Below, piece after piece: positions 1 to 9,105 of a DNA stretch of 54,808 nucleotides (position 1 is its first letter; the number at the start of each line of letters is the position of its first letter). The position numbers and the translations under genes are program-made. The notes below the pieces were generated by a model, which searched no databases, was not told where the DNA came from, and saw only the letters and a list, made by a program, of their open reading frames with translations. The stretch lies in the NCBI GenBank assembly GCA_030065875.1, contig JASJCR010000033.1:1-54808 (forward strand), written 5' to 3'. Source of the stretch: Ardenticatenaceae bacterium. Lineage in GTDB: Bacteria; Chloroflexota; Anaerolineae; Promineifilales; Promineifilaceae.

Positions 1-1469
1 ATCTGTTCTCGCTCCTCAGCGGCGAGGATGGGCAGCTGGGTCAGCGGTTGATCCGGGTCAGCCAGAGCGGCCGTTAAAAAAGTTTCCAGATGGCCGAGCA
101 GGCAGGTGACGGTATCACGCTCGAACAGGTCGGCGTTGTACTCGTAGGCCACGGTCAGATGACTTTCTCCGGCCGAGGCGAAAAGAGTTAAATCAAATTT
201 CGACACCCCACCGTCTACCGGAATCCATTCAAAGGTCAGTCCCGGCAGTGAACGGGTCAGGTTGGCCGCCGGCGAGTAAACAAACATCACCTGAAAAAGC
301 GGTGACGCGGCCGGATCGCGCTGCGGTCTAAGCTCGTCTACAAGCCGCTCAAACGGCAAATCCTGATGGGCAAAAGCATCGAGGGCGTGCTGCCTGACCT
401 GCTCCACCAGCTGTCGAAACGTCATGGCCGGTTCAAATCGGGCGCGCATCACAACCGTGTTTAAAAACAGGCCGATCAAATCCTTAACTTCGCCGCGCTG
501 CCGGTTGGCGATCGGCGTACCCACCCAAATATCATTTGCCTGACTGTAGCGGTTTAAAACCGCCTGGTAAGCGGCCAGCAGGAGCATAAACGGGGTGGCC
601 CCACTTTCCTGAACCAGCTTCTGCAGCGGCTGGACCAATTCTGACGATAATTCTCGCTGCTCAAACCCGCCAGTAAACGTCTGCTGCGGTGGTCGCGGCC
701 GGTCAGTTGGCAGCTGCAGCGCGGCCGGGTCTCCAGCCAGCTGATTTTTCCAGTAGGCGAGCTGCCGCTCCTCTTGGCCATCTCTGAGCCGGTCGATTTG
801 CCAGGCGGTAAAATCCTCATATCTGATGGGTAAATCTGGCAGGGTGGATTCTAGGGATTGGCCTGACTCGGCCGCGTAAAAGTGCCCTAAATCTCGCCAA
901 AATACATCGTTAGCGTACTCATCAGAAATGATGTGGTGAATGGTCAGCAGCAGGGCGTGATGATCTTTTGCCAGCCTGACGGCGGAAAACCGCAGCAGAG
1001 GTCCAATTTCCAGGTCAAAAAGTCCCCGCGCCTCCTGTCGGGCGATTTCCCTCAGGGCAGCCGCCTTCTCAGACAGATGGCTCAAATCGTTGATGGGGAT
1101 GTTTAATTTGACATCCGGATGGACGAATTGGACCGGCACATCATCCCGCAGACCGATTGTCGTGCGCAGAGCCTCGTGACGGGCCACGACGTGGTTTAAC
1201 GCCCGCTCCAGCGCCGGCAGCTCGAGCGTTCCTTTTACCTCCCACGCTTCGTGCATGTTGTAGGTGGGATTATCCGGATCGAACTGGTGCATAAACCAGA
1301 AGCGCTGCTGCGAAAACGACAGCGGCATCGGTTCTGAAGAGTCCCGGTGGGGGATTCGATCTTCAGCGGCCGCGGCACCGCTCTTGCCTTTGAGCCGCTT
1401 CTCCAGCAGCCGGCGGCGCGCCTCGGAAAGTTTGGCTTTGCGATCCGCTAATTTTGCCTGATCACTCAC
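1..1469 (-). CDS. NRPS condensation domain, C-terminal part beyond window
   Basis: Partial gene: the 5' end is inside the window and the protein continues past position 1. It starts at GTG 1469, three bases after the TAG of the preceding NRPS gene, with a GGAGGAG ribosome site about 7 nt upstream. About 489 residues are visible. After a charged ~50-residue leader comes a condensation domain with the opening motif PLSFSQQRFWF, the active-site motif HHIISDE (family consensus HHxxxDG) and the later motif IGLFLNTVVMR. It should form the amide bond between the peptidyl chain on the upstream carrier protein and the next monomer. The last residue of the HHxxxDG motif is Glu rather than Gly, which is uncommon, but both His and the Asp are present. 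The next adenylation domain is outside the window, so its substrate is unknown. Confidence 0.93.
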   Translation of the reverse strand, partial: MSDQAKLADRKAKLSEARRRLLEKRLKGKSGAAAAEDRIPHRDSSEPMPLSFSQQRFWFMHQFDPDNPTYNMHEAWEVKGTLELPALERALNHVVARHEALRTTIGLRDDVPVQFVHPDVKLNIPINDLSHLSEKAAALREIARQEARGLFDLEIGPLLRFSAVRLAKDHHALLLTIHHIISDEYANDVFWRDLGHFYAAESGQSLESTLPDLPIRYEDFTAWQIDRLRDGQEERQLAYWKNQLAGDPAALQLPTDRPRPPQQTFTGGFEQRELSSELVQPLQKLVQESGATPFMLLLAAYQAVLNRYSQANDIWVGTPIANRQRGEVKDLIGLFLNTVVMRARFEPAMTFRQLVEQVRQHALDAFAHQDLPFERLVDELRPQRDPAASPLFQVMFVYSPAANLTRSLPGLTFEWIPVDGGVSKFDLTLFASAGESHLTVAYEYNADLFERDTVTCLLGHLETFLTAALADPDQPLTQLPILAAEEREQ

Positions 1470-1472
1470 CGC

Positions 1473-4400
1473 CTACTCCTCCATCTCGGCCAGCAGCGCT
1501 TCAATTTCTTCATCGCTGAGGGATTCCAGGTCGGCCAGAACCAGCTCTTCGATCAGCTCCGCCTGGGCGGAAATAGTTGGTGATTCAAAGAAGCTGCGCA
1601 GCGGAAAATCAATTTCAAAATGGCGGTTAATCTTGGCTACAATTTGCACGGCCGGAACCGAGTTGCCGCCCACGTCAAAGAAGTTGTCGTAAATTCCGAC
1701 CCGCTTGAGGTTGAGGGTCTGAACCCAAATGCCGGCCAGCTGGCTTTCGACATCGGTTTCCGGAGCCACAAAAGTGGATTCCAGCTCCGGTCGCTGATCG
1801 GCCGGGGAGGGCAGTGCCGCCCGGTCGACCTTGCCGTTCTGGGTCAGCGGCAGCGCTTCTAGACGCACGAAGTAGGCCGGAATCATGAAATCGGGCAGTT
1901 CGGCCGCCAGGTATTCACGCAGCTTGGCGATGGTCAGCGAATGATCGGCGACGAAGTAGGCCGCCAGCCGCTTTTCAGTACGCTCGTCGTGGCGATACTT
2001 AATTTCATAACCGACCTCCCCGAGCATCTGCTGCACCATCGGCATGCGGATGTCGTCATCAAGTTCTTCCAGCGCCTCTTCGCGGGTTTTGTGCCCCAGG
2101 CGCACGTCCCAGCTGTACGGCAGGGCGTAATTGTGATAGCCGCGCTCGGTTTTGTGGACGTGGATACCCATCTCGTTGATGAGGCAGTTGGTCGAGCGGC
2201 CGGTATCCTCCGGCCGGATCCACGGCACCCGCGTCCCCAGGAAATCATACATCTCTTCCAGCACCACGTCGGTGTAGCGAAAGAAGTCGACAAACTGAAT
2301 CTGATCGAAGATGCGGTCGTCCTTAAACATCGAGACGTCGAGCAGCCGGTAAACCGCGTCGTCAACCCGATGATACACTTTGCGCGCTTCGGCGATGGCG
2401 TGATCCATCTGCTCGACATCGAACTGGCGATTGCGGAACAGCTCGTGCAGCCGGGTTTCGAAGAGCTGGCCGCGCGAGAGACCGGTGAAAATCGTGCGGA
2501 TTCCTTTCTGGCGGGCCAGGTTCATGCTCAGGGTGTAAATCGCCTTGTAGCAGCCGTTGCAGACGTTGCTAAAGCGCTGCAGGCTGTCGGCGAAGATGGC
2601 GTTCATGTGCGGCGTCGTGGCAAAGACCAGATCCACCCCGAGGTGTTCCGTCACGCGCCGGATATTTTCTTTGGCGTCCTCAGAAATGTAGCCGTTGTCG
2701 AGGCTCCAGGCCAGCACCCGCAGCCCTTTTTCAACGAGCTGCGACAGCACGTAGCTGCTGTCCTTGCCGCCGGAATACAGCATCATGCAGTCGTAATCGC
2801 CGGTTGCCTGCGCCTTGGTTTGCTCGATGATCGCGTCCAGCTCTTTTTCGCTCTTAAAATATTGAAAAACGTCTTCGCGAAAGCGGTCAAAATCGGTGCA
2901 AAATTCGCAGATGCCCTCGTCGTTAAAGGTGATGTCCGGGTAGTTGGAGGGGAGACCGCAGGTCAGGCAGAAGCGTAACGGCTTTTCCTCCTGTGACGGC
3001 TTTTCATACTGCACGACGTGCACCACCGCATCCTTGATGTTGGGATGAGCGGCCAGTTTGGCTTCGATCTCGCCCAGCTCGATGCGCACTCCGTTGATTT
3101 TGACCTGGTGGTCGCGCCGGCCGAGAAAGATCATCCGGCCGTTTGCACCCCAGCGGGCGACGTCACCAGTTTGGTACATACGCGCTCCGGGCCGGAAGGG
3201 ATCAGCGGTGAAGCGCTCGGCCGTCAATTCCGGCTGGTTGTGGTAACCGCGGGCCACCCCGTCGCTGCTGATAAACATCTCGCCCAGCACGCCGGAGGGC
3301 ACCGGCTGCCGGTATTCGTCGAGCAGATAGATGCGGGCGTTAGCGGCCGGAGTGCCGATCGGCACCGAAACGGCCGTGTCCGTTTGAGGATCAAAGCGAT
3401 GAATCATGCAGCCCACAACCGCTTCGGTGGGGCCGTATTCGTTGTACATGTCGATTTGGCCGTCGAAGGCGTGATGGATGCGGAGAGCCAAATCGGTTTT
3501 AAAATCTTCACCGCCGACGATTAATTTGCGAATACGCTGGCAGTTCACGGCCGCTTCCTGAACCAGCTCCAGGTGGGCGGGGGTGAGCTTGACGATGTCG
3601 ACCGCGTCATCGCGAAAAACGCTCAGGATTTCGAGCCCGCGCACGTGGTCGGCCTCGCTGTAAACCACAATTTTGCCGCCGGATACCAGCGGCACAAAGG
3701 TTGAGGTGACCGTCAGATCGAACGACAGCGAGGAGTAAAGCGGAAAATCAAGGACGTCGCCCTGCTGATAGACCTCTCTTGCCCACCAAATGTAGTTGAC
3801 CAGCCCCTGATGGCGCAGCATCGTGCCTTTAGGCTGGCCGGTGGAGCCGGAGGTATAGATCATGTAAACCAGGTTGTCCGGTCCGGCGGCCGGGGGCGGA
3901 TTTTCGGCCGCATAATCAGACAGGTCGAGCGCGAGCAGGTCAACAACCGCCACGCCGTCAGGAACCTTAGCCAGCAGGTTTCCAGCCGTTAAAACCATCG
4001 TTGGAGCGGCGTCTTCCAGCATAAACCGCTGCCGGTGCGCCGGGTAGGCCGGATCAACCGGCACATATGCCCCGCCGGCCTTGAGAATTCCCCAGATAGC
4101 CACCAGCGTCTCCAACGAGCGCTCAAAGCAGATGGCCACCGTTTTTTCCGGTCCAACCCCCCACGCCTGCAGGTAGTGGGCCAGCCGGTTGGCCTGCTGG
4201 TTGAGTTCACCGTAGGTCAGCGATTGCTCGCCGCGCACGGCTGCGACCGCGTTGGGGGTTCTGGCGACCTGGCTTTCAAACAGGGCCACGATCGTTTTTT
4301 CCTGAGGGTACGTCGCATCAGTTTGATTAAACTGCTCGAAATATGCGCTATTTTCAGCCTTAGAAGTCAGGCTGAAGCTCCCCAGCGGCCGGTTGAAATC

Positions 4401-5684
4401 CGCCAGGAACGCTTCCAGCACCGCTTCAAACTGGTTGATGAGCCACGCTGTTTCCGTTTCCCCAAAGACGGCCGTGTTGAGGTCGAAGAGCAGGGTAAAG
4501 CTGCCGGTGCCGTCAAAATCAACCACCTGGAGGCGCAGGGCGTGATTTTGATCGCCGTAGCCGGTGTGGATCCAGTCGGTTTCTACCGGCAGACCGGCAA
4601 AATCCGCAAAATGGGCGTTGACGTAGTTGAGCAGCAGATCATACGAACGGTTCAGATCGGCGCTGCTGATGCCCGCCTGGGCGTTCATGAGACCGGCAAA
4701 GGTATCTTCAAGCACCTTTTCACCCAGGGAGACAAAGGTTTCCCGATCTTCGATCGCCACCTGGAGCGGACCAATTTCAATAAATAGACCGATTGTCTCT
4801 TTAAAGGCGGCCGTTGGCCGGGCGTGGAACGGCATCCCCAGCCTCATGTCGCGCCGGCCGCTGATGCGGTGCGCCGCTGACAGCAGCAGGGTGGCAAAAA
4901 TTGTAAAGAGAGAAAGGTCGAGACTCAGGGAAGCAAAACCGTCTTCCATGGCGATTTCCCGCAGCCGAGCCGAGCGTTCCGGTCCGATTTTGAAGGGAAT
5001 GCGATTGGTGCGTGGCGAGCCGTGCTGCACCGTGCGGCCGTAAAAATCGGTTAGCTGTGGCTGAGTCTCAAGTTTTTCCTGCCAGAACCGGACCGCTTCC
5101 TGCCAGCTTTCACTGCTCTGCAGCTCTTTTTCATAGGCGATGAAGTCAGCGTACTGTGGATAATCCGGTGCCTGGTCCAACTTTGCGGCCAAGGCCAGCT
5201 CATAAAGCTCGCTCATTTGCCCGTACATCACGGCAAACGACTGCCCATCGGTCATGACGTGGTGCTGGTTGAGATACCAGATCGTTTCGGTGGCAGATAA
5301 TTTAAGCAGGGCGGTATCAAACAGCTGCTGCTCCAGATCGAGCATTTGCACTTTGCGGCCGTTGAGCCATTCCTGAACGGCCGCTTCCGGATCGGTGCTG
5401 GTTGAGAAGTCGACGACATCGATCGTAAACGGCCGCTGATCGAGAACCCGCTGTTGGGGAACCCCATCTTTGACTTCAATGATGGTGCGCAGGGCGTCGT
5501 TTTTATCGATCAGGGTTTGAAATGCCTTTTGGAAGGCGTGAAAATCCAGCTCGCCCCGAATGCGAAAGGTTTGGATCATGTTGTAGAGCGGCACCTCCGG
5601 ATTGAGCTGCTGCCCGAGCCACATGAGAAACTGGTTGTGGGTCAGGTTGGATTCCGACCCGATTTGTTGATGATTTGTGTGCAA
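1473..5684 (-). CDS. NRPS module C-A(interrupted by PP-loop AANH domain)-PCP, predicted Asn-activating
   Basis: A 1403-residue NRPS module. It starts at TTG 5684; the next in-frame Met, residue 21, already lies inside the condensation domain. Domains: condensation ~15-440 (HHVMTDG at 141-147); adenylation core ~465-895 (YTSGSTGQPKG at 610-620, NEYGPTE at 748-754, NGVRIELGEIE at 864-874); an inserted ~330-residue domain at ~903-1238; the end of the adenylation domain with LPDFMIP (1263-1269) and NGKVDR (1283-1288); carrier protein ~1305-1380 with the phosphopantetheine Ser in DVGGNS (Ser1342). My alignment to GrsA gives the specificity residues D-L-T-K-I-G-E-V-G-K, one conservative change from the published Asn code. 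The insert has two CxxC pairs (906/909, 926/929), a PP-loop SGGKDSS (971-977) and CNGC (1042-1045). These are hallmarks of N-acetyl-sugar amidotransferase/AANH ATPases. Its reaction here is unknown. Confidence 0.93.
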   Translation of the reverse strand: MHTNHQQIGSESNLTHNQFLMWLGQQLNPEVPLYNMIQTFRIRGELDFHAFQKAFQTLIDKNDALRTIIEVKDGVPQQRVLDQRPFTIDVVDFSTSTDPEAAVQEWLNGRKVQMLDLEQQLFDTALLKLSATETIWYLNQHHVMTDGQSFAVMYGQMSELYELALAAKLDQAPDYPQYADFIAYEKELQSSESWQEAVRFWQEKLETQPQLTDFYGRTVQHGSPRTNRIPFKIGPERSARLREIAMEDGFASLSLDLSLFTIFATLLLSAAHRISGRRDMRLGMPFHARPTAAFKETIGLFIEIGPLQVAIEDRETFVSLGEKVLEDTFAGLMNAQAGISSADLNRSYDLLLNYVNAHFADFAGLPVETDWIHTGYGDQNHALRLQVVDFDGTGSFTLLFDLNTAVFGETETAWLINQFEAVLEAFLADFNRPLGSFSLTSKAENSAYFEQFNQTDATYPQEKTIVALFESQVARTPNAVAAVRGEQSLTYGELNQQANRLAHYLQAWGVGPEKTVAICFERSLETLVAIWGILKAGGAYVPVDPAYPAHRQRFMLEDAAPTMVLTAGNLLAKVPDGVAVVDLLALDLSDYAAENPPPAAGPDNLVYMIYTSGSTGQPKGTMLRHQGLVNYIWWAREVYQQGDVLDFPLYSSLSFDLTVTSTFVPLVSGGKIVVYSEADHVRGLEILSVFRDDAVDIVKLTPAHLELVQEAAVNCQRIRKLIVGGEDFKTDLALRIHHAFDGQIDMYNEYGPTEAVVGCMIHRFDPQTDTAVSVPIGTPAANARIYLLDEYRQPVPSGVLGEMFISSDGVARGYHNQPELTAERFTADPFRPGARMYQTGDVARWGANGRMIFLGRRDHQVKINGVRIELGEIEAKLAAHPNIKDAVVHVVQYEKPSQEEKPLRFCLTCGLPSNYPDITFNDEGICEFCTDFDRFREDVFQYFKSEKELDAIIEQTKAQATGDYDCMMLYSGGKDSSYVLSQLVEKGLRVLAWSLDNGYISEDAKENIRRVTEHLGVDLVFATTPHMNAIFADSLQRFSNVCNGCYKAIYTLSMNLARQKGIRTIFTGLSRGQLFETRLHELFRNRQFDVEQMDHAIAEARKVYHRVDDAVYRLLDVSMFKDDRIFDQIQFVDFFRYTDVVLEEMYDFLGTRVPWIRPEDTGRSTNCLINEMGIHVHKTERGYHNYALPYSWDVRLGHKTREEALEELDDDIRMPMVQQMLGEVGYEIKYRHDERTEKRLAAYFVADHSLTIAKLREYLAAELPDFMIPAYFVRLEALPLTQNGKVDRAALPSPADQRPELESTFVAPETDVESQLAGIWVQTLNLKRVGIYDNFFDVGGNSVPAVQIVAKINRHFEIDFPLRSFFESPTISAQAELIEELVLADLESLSDEEIEALLAEMEE

Positions 5685-5779
5685 AGTTGTTACCTAATGT
5701 TTTATTTAGCCGTGAACCACATAGATTTTTTTATTTGTAAAATCTATTTAATCCAACCCTCAAGCACAATACAGGATTT

Positions 5780-5900
5780 CACGAATTACACGAAATTTCC
5801 AGAGTTAAATGGTTTACGTCTCAAAAATGTCCGCAGATTACGCAGATTGCAGAGGGAATTCCGGGTTAATCCGTGCCATCCGTGGCTGTTTTTTGAAAAT
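5780..5900. repeat. Dispersed intergenic repeat (CGCAGATTACGCAGATT type)
   Basis: The 219-nt gap between the NRPS gene and the carrier-protein gene has no credible ORF. It contains CCGCAGATTACGCAGATT followed by GTTAATCC. The same two words, in the same order and orientation, recur at 33489-33560. Similar words occur between genes in many bacterial genomes and have no known function. It probably lies within the operon transcript. Confidence 0.6.
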
Positions 5901-5903
5901 CGT

Positions 5904-6152
5904 TCAGGATCCTTTTTTGCGATCTACGAAGTTGACGATGGCATTAATTGTCTTGAAATTTTTCAGCGTGATTTCACCGGCCTGGATTTTGATCCCGTTC
6001 TCGGTTTCGACATGCTTGACCAGCTGCATGACGGCCAGCGAGTCGATCAGACCGCTGAGCAGCAGATTGTCGTCCGGGGCCAGCTCGACCCCGACTTTGC
6101 CGTTGAGCAGGGTGTCGGTGATATATGTTTTTAGGGTGGTGGCAGTTGTCAT
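5904..6152 (-). CDS. Stand-alone peptidyl/acyl carrier protein
   Basis: An 82-residue carrier protein. The motif SGLIDSLAVM places the phosphopantetheine-accepting Ser at residue 38. Its ATG overlaps the stop codon of the adenylation gene by 4 bp (ATGA), implying translational coupling and a 1:1 partner. In the proposed pathway it carries the amino acid loaded by the neighbouring adenylation enzyme while the acyl-CoA-dehydrogenase-like flavoprotein oxidises it, as in PltL/RedO-type pyrrole assembly. The next gene begins with a condensation domain that could accept the product. The carrier-protein call is firm; the pyrrole role is inference. Confidence 0.9.
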   Translation of the reverse strand: MTTATTLKTYITDTLLNGKVGVELAPDDNLLLSGLIDSLAVMQLVKHVETENGIKIQAGEITLKNFKTINAIVNFVDRKKGS

Positions 6153-7759
6153 CCGGTTTTCTCCATCAATTGATCGCGATTATATTTTTCCTGGGCCATT
6201 TCCTGCAGCTTTCGGCGGCTGATTTTTTCGCTGCCGGTCCGTGGGAAGGTTTGATGCACCACGGCTGAAGCCGGAGCAGCATAAGCGGGCAGCAGACGAG
6301 CCGCGTGTTTGAGTAAATCCTGTGGGTCAAATTTGGCGTTTTCCTTGAGCAAAACAGCCGCCTCGATGAAGCGATCGTTATTTGTATTTGTTAAAGTATA
6401 AACGGCCGCTTCGGCAATTGCATCATGCAGCGAAACGGCGGCCTCCACCTCATCAAGCTCAACGCGATAGCCGCGGATTTTGACCTGGCGATCTTTTCGG
6501 CCGAGAAAGAGCAGTTCACCATCCTCGCGCTCCTGGACCAGATCACCGGTGCGGTAAAAAATCTTTTCGTAGGGGGAATTGGGAAACGGCCGCTGGCGGT
6601 AAAATCCCCTGGCCGTCAGATCGGGCTGGTTCCAATATCCCTGCATGCGGGTCGGGGCAGCCACCAGCAGTTCGCCCGGTTCGCCGGGAGCCACCGGGCG
6701 ATCGTCATCGCCTAAAATGAGCCCTTCCCCGACTTCCCACACCCGGCCGATGGGAACCGCAGTGGTTTCATATTGGTTGGGCAGGGGCGGAATATGGTAG
6801 TAGGTGCACTGGTTGACCTCTGCCGGGCCGTAGACGTTGCTAAAGCGGGCCTGCGGCAGCCGGCCCATCAAAGCGTACAGGTGACCGGGAGGGAAAATTT
6901 CTCCACCGTAGGTCACCCAGCGCATGGCGCTCCAGTCGCGGTTGTCGAGATCGCCGCGCAGGAGCATATCGATCAGCGCCGTGGGCACCGAATACCAGAT
7001 CGATATTTTTTCATCTTGAATGAGCTCTGACAGGCTGGCCGGCAGCATTTTGTACTCTTCCGGGATGATGACCGTGGTTGCTCCGGCGAGGGGGGCCGAA
7101 AACAGGCCAAACGTCGACATATCAAAATGGAGCGGCGGATGATTGGATACGACGTCATCAGGCTGGATATCGTAAACCATGGCTGAGGCTTTGGCATAAG
7201 CCAGACCACTGCGGTGGGTATGCATCATCCCCTTGGGGGTGCCGGTTGAGCCGGAGGTGTACATGATATAGGCCAGATCATCTTCATTCAGGCCGATGAT
7301 TTCGGGTGGCCCATCGGCCGGCATGGAGGAGACGGCCGTCCAGGGGATAATCTGGAGTTTTGATTCCCGGGCGGGGCCGATAACGTCGGTCATCGCGCTT
7401 CCGACGGCCGCTTCTTCGAGCACCCCCAGCTTGCGATTTTCGCTGATCATGACCTGTACGCCGCAATCCTGAAGCATAAAGGCAACCCGCTCCTGCGGCA
7501 GGCTGGGATCAAAGGGGACATAAGCCGCTCCGGCCTTCATAATGCCATAGATAGCGATGGCGCTCTCCATACTCTGGTGGAGATAGACTCCGACGCGATC
7601 CCCTTTTTTGACGCCCAAAGCGACCAGCTGATGAGCTAACTGGTTGGTTCGCTCCGCCATTTGGCCGTAGGTCAGGGACTGCTCATCAAAGCGAAAGGCG
7701 ATTTTTTCCGGTGTTTTGGCGGCCGCCCGGTCGATTGTATGTTGAAGCAGATAGTGCAT
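6149..7759 (-). CDS. Stand-alone amino-acid adenylation enzyme (possible prolyl-AMP ligase)
   Basis: A 536-residue free-standing adenylation protein of the amino-acid-activating ANL family. It has the A3 loop YTSGSTGTPKG (167-177), VYGPAE, the YRTGD ATP-binding motif and the C-terminal lysine loop in GSEKISR. There is no condensation or carrier domain on the chain. It would activate an amino acid as the aminoacyl-AMP and load it on the adjacent carrier protein (ATGA overlap). My hand-read specificity residues are D-M-F-Y-T-G-V-Q-C-K, not a code I can assign alone. The WYSVP stretch and the neighbouring dehydrogenase and PCP resemble the PltF/RedM prolyl-AMP ligase arrangement, so proline is the best guess. 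Confidence 0.9.
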   Translation of the reverse strand: MHYLLQHTIDRAAAKTPEKIAFRFDEQSLTYGQMAERTNQLAHQLVALGVKKGDRVGVYLHQSMESAIAIYGIMKAGAAYVPFDPSLPQERVAFMLQDCGVQVMISENRKLGVLEEAAVGSAMTDVIGPARESKLQIIPWTAVSSMPADGPPEIIGLNEDDLAYIMYTSGSTGTPKGMMHTHRSGLAYAKASAMVYDIQPDDVVSNHPPLHFDMSTFGLFSAPLAGATTVIIPEEYKMLPASLSELIQDEKISIWYSVPTALIDMLLRGDLDNRDWSAMRWVTYGGEIFPPGHLYALMGRLPQARFSNVYGPAEVNQCTYYHIPPLPNQYETTAVPIGRVWEVGEGLILGDDDRPVAPGEPGELLVAAPTRMQGYWNQPDLTARGFYRQRPFPNSPYEKIFYRTGDLVQEREDGELLFLGRKDRQVKIRGYRVELDEVEAAVSLHDAIAEAAVYTLTNTNNDRFIEAAVLLKENAKFDPQDLLKHAARLLPAYAAPASAVVHQTFPRTGSEKISRRKLQEMAQEKYNRDQLMEKTG

Positions 7760-7795
7760 TCTTCAACCCTTTCCCGGCCGCAGCATGCTGCGACC

Positions 7796-7830
7796 CTACT
7801 CTTGTCTCTGGTCTCCTGTCTCTGGTCTTT
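7796..7830. repeat. Heptanucleotide short tandem repeat array (TCTCTGG family)
   Basis: The 69-nt gap between the adenylation and dehydrogenase genes holds about five degenerate 7-mers of the TGTCTCT/GGTCTCC type. The same words occur at 25290-25322, again just after the stop codon of a minus-strand gene. A CAGCATGCTGCGACC word directly before the array recurs inverted near 33630. Confidence 0.65.
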
Positions 7831-8974
7831 ATAAGCCCAGATTTTTGGCCACGATATTCTTCTGAATATCCGACGTGCCTCCATAAACCGGTCCGCCAAC
7901 CGCATCGCGCAAATCCCGTTCCACTTCAGTGGCGGTTAAATAACCCCGGCCGCCGTGGACCATGATGGCGTCGAGGCTGGAGTCGATAAAGCTTTCTGAC
8001 ATGTAAATATTGGCCAGCGATGCCTCCAGAGCGGCTGGTTTGCCTTCCTGAATCAGCCACAGTGCCCGATAAGAGAGCAGCCGGGCTACGTCGAGCCGCA
8101 TTTTCATTTCGGCCAGCCGGTGGGAAACCGCCTGGAAGCTGCCGATCGGCTGCCCAAATTGTTCGCGGGTGCGGGCGTATTCAACCGCTTTCTCCAGCTG
8201 ATACTCCATGATTCCCAGCTGGCTGGCCAGGATTCCTGCCCGCTCCACTTCCTGAGAGATGTTAAAAATGGCCGCGCCGGCCCCTTCTTCACCAACCAGG
8301 TTTTCGGCCGGGACAAAGCAATCTTCCAAAAACAGCTCGCCGATGGGGGTGGTGCGCAGCCCCATTTTGGGCTGAGTTTCTGTGGTGCGAAAGCCTTTTG
8401 CTCCGCGCTCAACGAGAAACACCGAAATTCCCCATTGGCCGTACTCCGGATTGAGCGTGGCAAAGACCAGCACAAAATCGGCCACGGGGGCGAACGTCAG
8501 CAAAAATTTATGGCCGTTGAGCAGATAGCCGCCGTCGACCTCTTTGGCGGTTGTTTTGAGGCTAAACGCGTCCGATCCGGAGCCCGGTTCGGTCATGGCA
8601 TACGCCCCGATCATTTCGCCGGTGCAGATGGCGCGCAGATATTTTTGCTTCTGTGCTTCACTGCCGACATCCAGAAGGGTTTTGGAAACGCTGACGTACT
8701 CTGAATTGAGGGCAAAAGTAAGACCATTGTCCCGACAGCCGTAGCCCAAGCCGTCCATGGCGTACGAGGCGGTGAGCAAATCATGCCCCTGCCCTCCATA
8801 TTCCTTGGGGATGGCCAGCCCCTGTATGCCAAATTCAGCGCACTTCTGCCAATCGTCCGGTGAAAATTCGAGCCGCAAATCCCGCTCAACCACATCGTGA
8901 CTCAACTGAGTTTGTGCAAATTCGACGACCGATGCTCTTAAATTTTCTTGTTCGGGAGTCCAGGAGAAGTTCAT
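7829..8974 (-). CDS. Acyl-CoA dehydrogenase-family flavoprotein (candidate prolyl-PCP oxidase)
   Basis: A 381-residue acyl-CoA dehydrogenase fold, full length for the family, with AYAMTEPGSGSDA (substrate/FAD loop, ~124-136), the REQFGQPI motif (~270-277), VHGGRGY and a C-terminal VYGGTSDIQ. At the position of the MCAD catalytic Glu (YEGTS) this protein has Gly. A Glu at residue 244 (EVER) sits where isovaleryl-CoA dehydrogenase keeps its base. That arrangement is expected for the PltE/RedW prolyl-PCP oxidases, which oxidise carrier-bound proline to pyrrole-2-carboxylate. It is the first gene of the NRPS operon, 69 nt before the adenylation gene. The fold is certain; the substrate is inferred from neighbours and the Glu position. 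Confidence 0.9.
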   Translation of the reverse strand: MNFSWTPEQENLRASVVEFAQTQLSHDVVERDLRLEFSPDDWQKCAEFGIQGLAIPKEYGGQGHDLLTASYAMDGLGYGCRDNGLTFALNSEYVSVSKTLLDVGSEAQKQKYLRAICTGEMIGAYAMTEPGSGSDAFSLKTTAKEVDGGYLLNGHKFLLTFAPVADFVLVFATLNPEYGQWGISVFLVERGAKGFRTTETQPKMGLRTTPIGELFLEDCFVPAENLVGEEGAGAAIFNISQEVERAGILASQLGIMEYQLEKAVEYARTREQFGQPIGSFQAVSHRLAEMKMRLDVARLLSYRALWLIQEGKPAALEASLANIYMSESFIDSSLDAIMVHGGRGYLTATEVERDLRDAVGGPVYGGTSDIQKNIVAKNLGL

Positions 8975-9102
8975 AGTTATTGGTGTATTACTTATTGGTA
9001 TATTGGTGTATTGGTTATTGATGGATCAGCGTATAGTGTAGGCCAATAAACTAATATATTAATACACAATTACACTCAATACCTAATAACCAATAACCAA
9101 TC
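8975..9102. repeat. Short tandem repeat arrays in inverted orientation (TATTGGT words)
   Basis: The gap between the dehydrogenase and the upstream membrane gene holds 7-8-nt words (TATTGGTG, TATTGGTA) at about 8976-9025. Their reverse complements (ACCAATA-type words) occupy about 9046-9102. The two halves could fold into one long imperfect hairpin. Any promoter for the NRPS operon would have to lie here or within the upstream gene. Confidence 0.65.
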
Positions 9103-9105
9103 TTT

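Noticed and set aside
1941..2978. A 345-residue plus-strand ORF opposite the NRPS insert
   Set aside because: It is the antisense shadow of the inserted PP-loop domain; no ribosome site and no recognisable motif.
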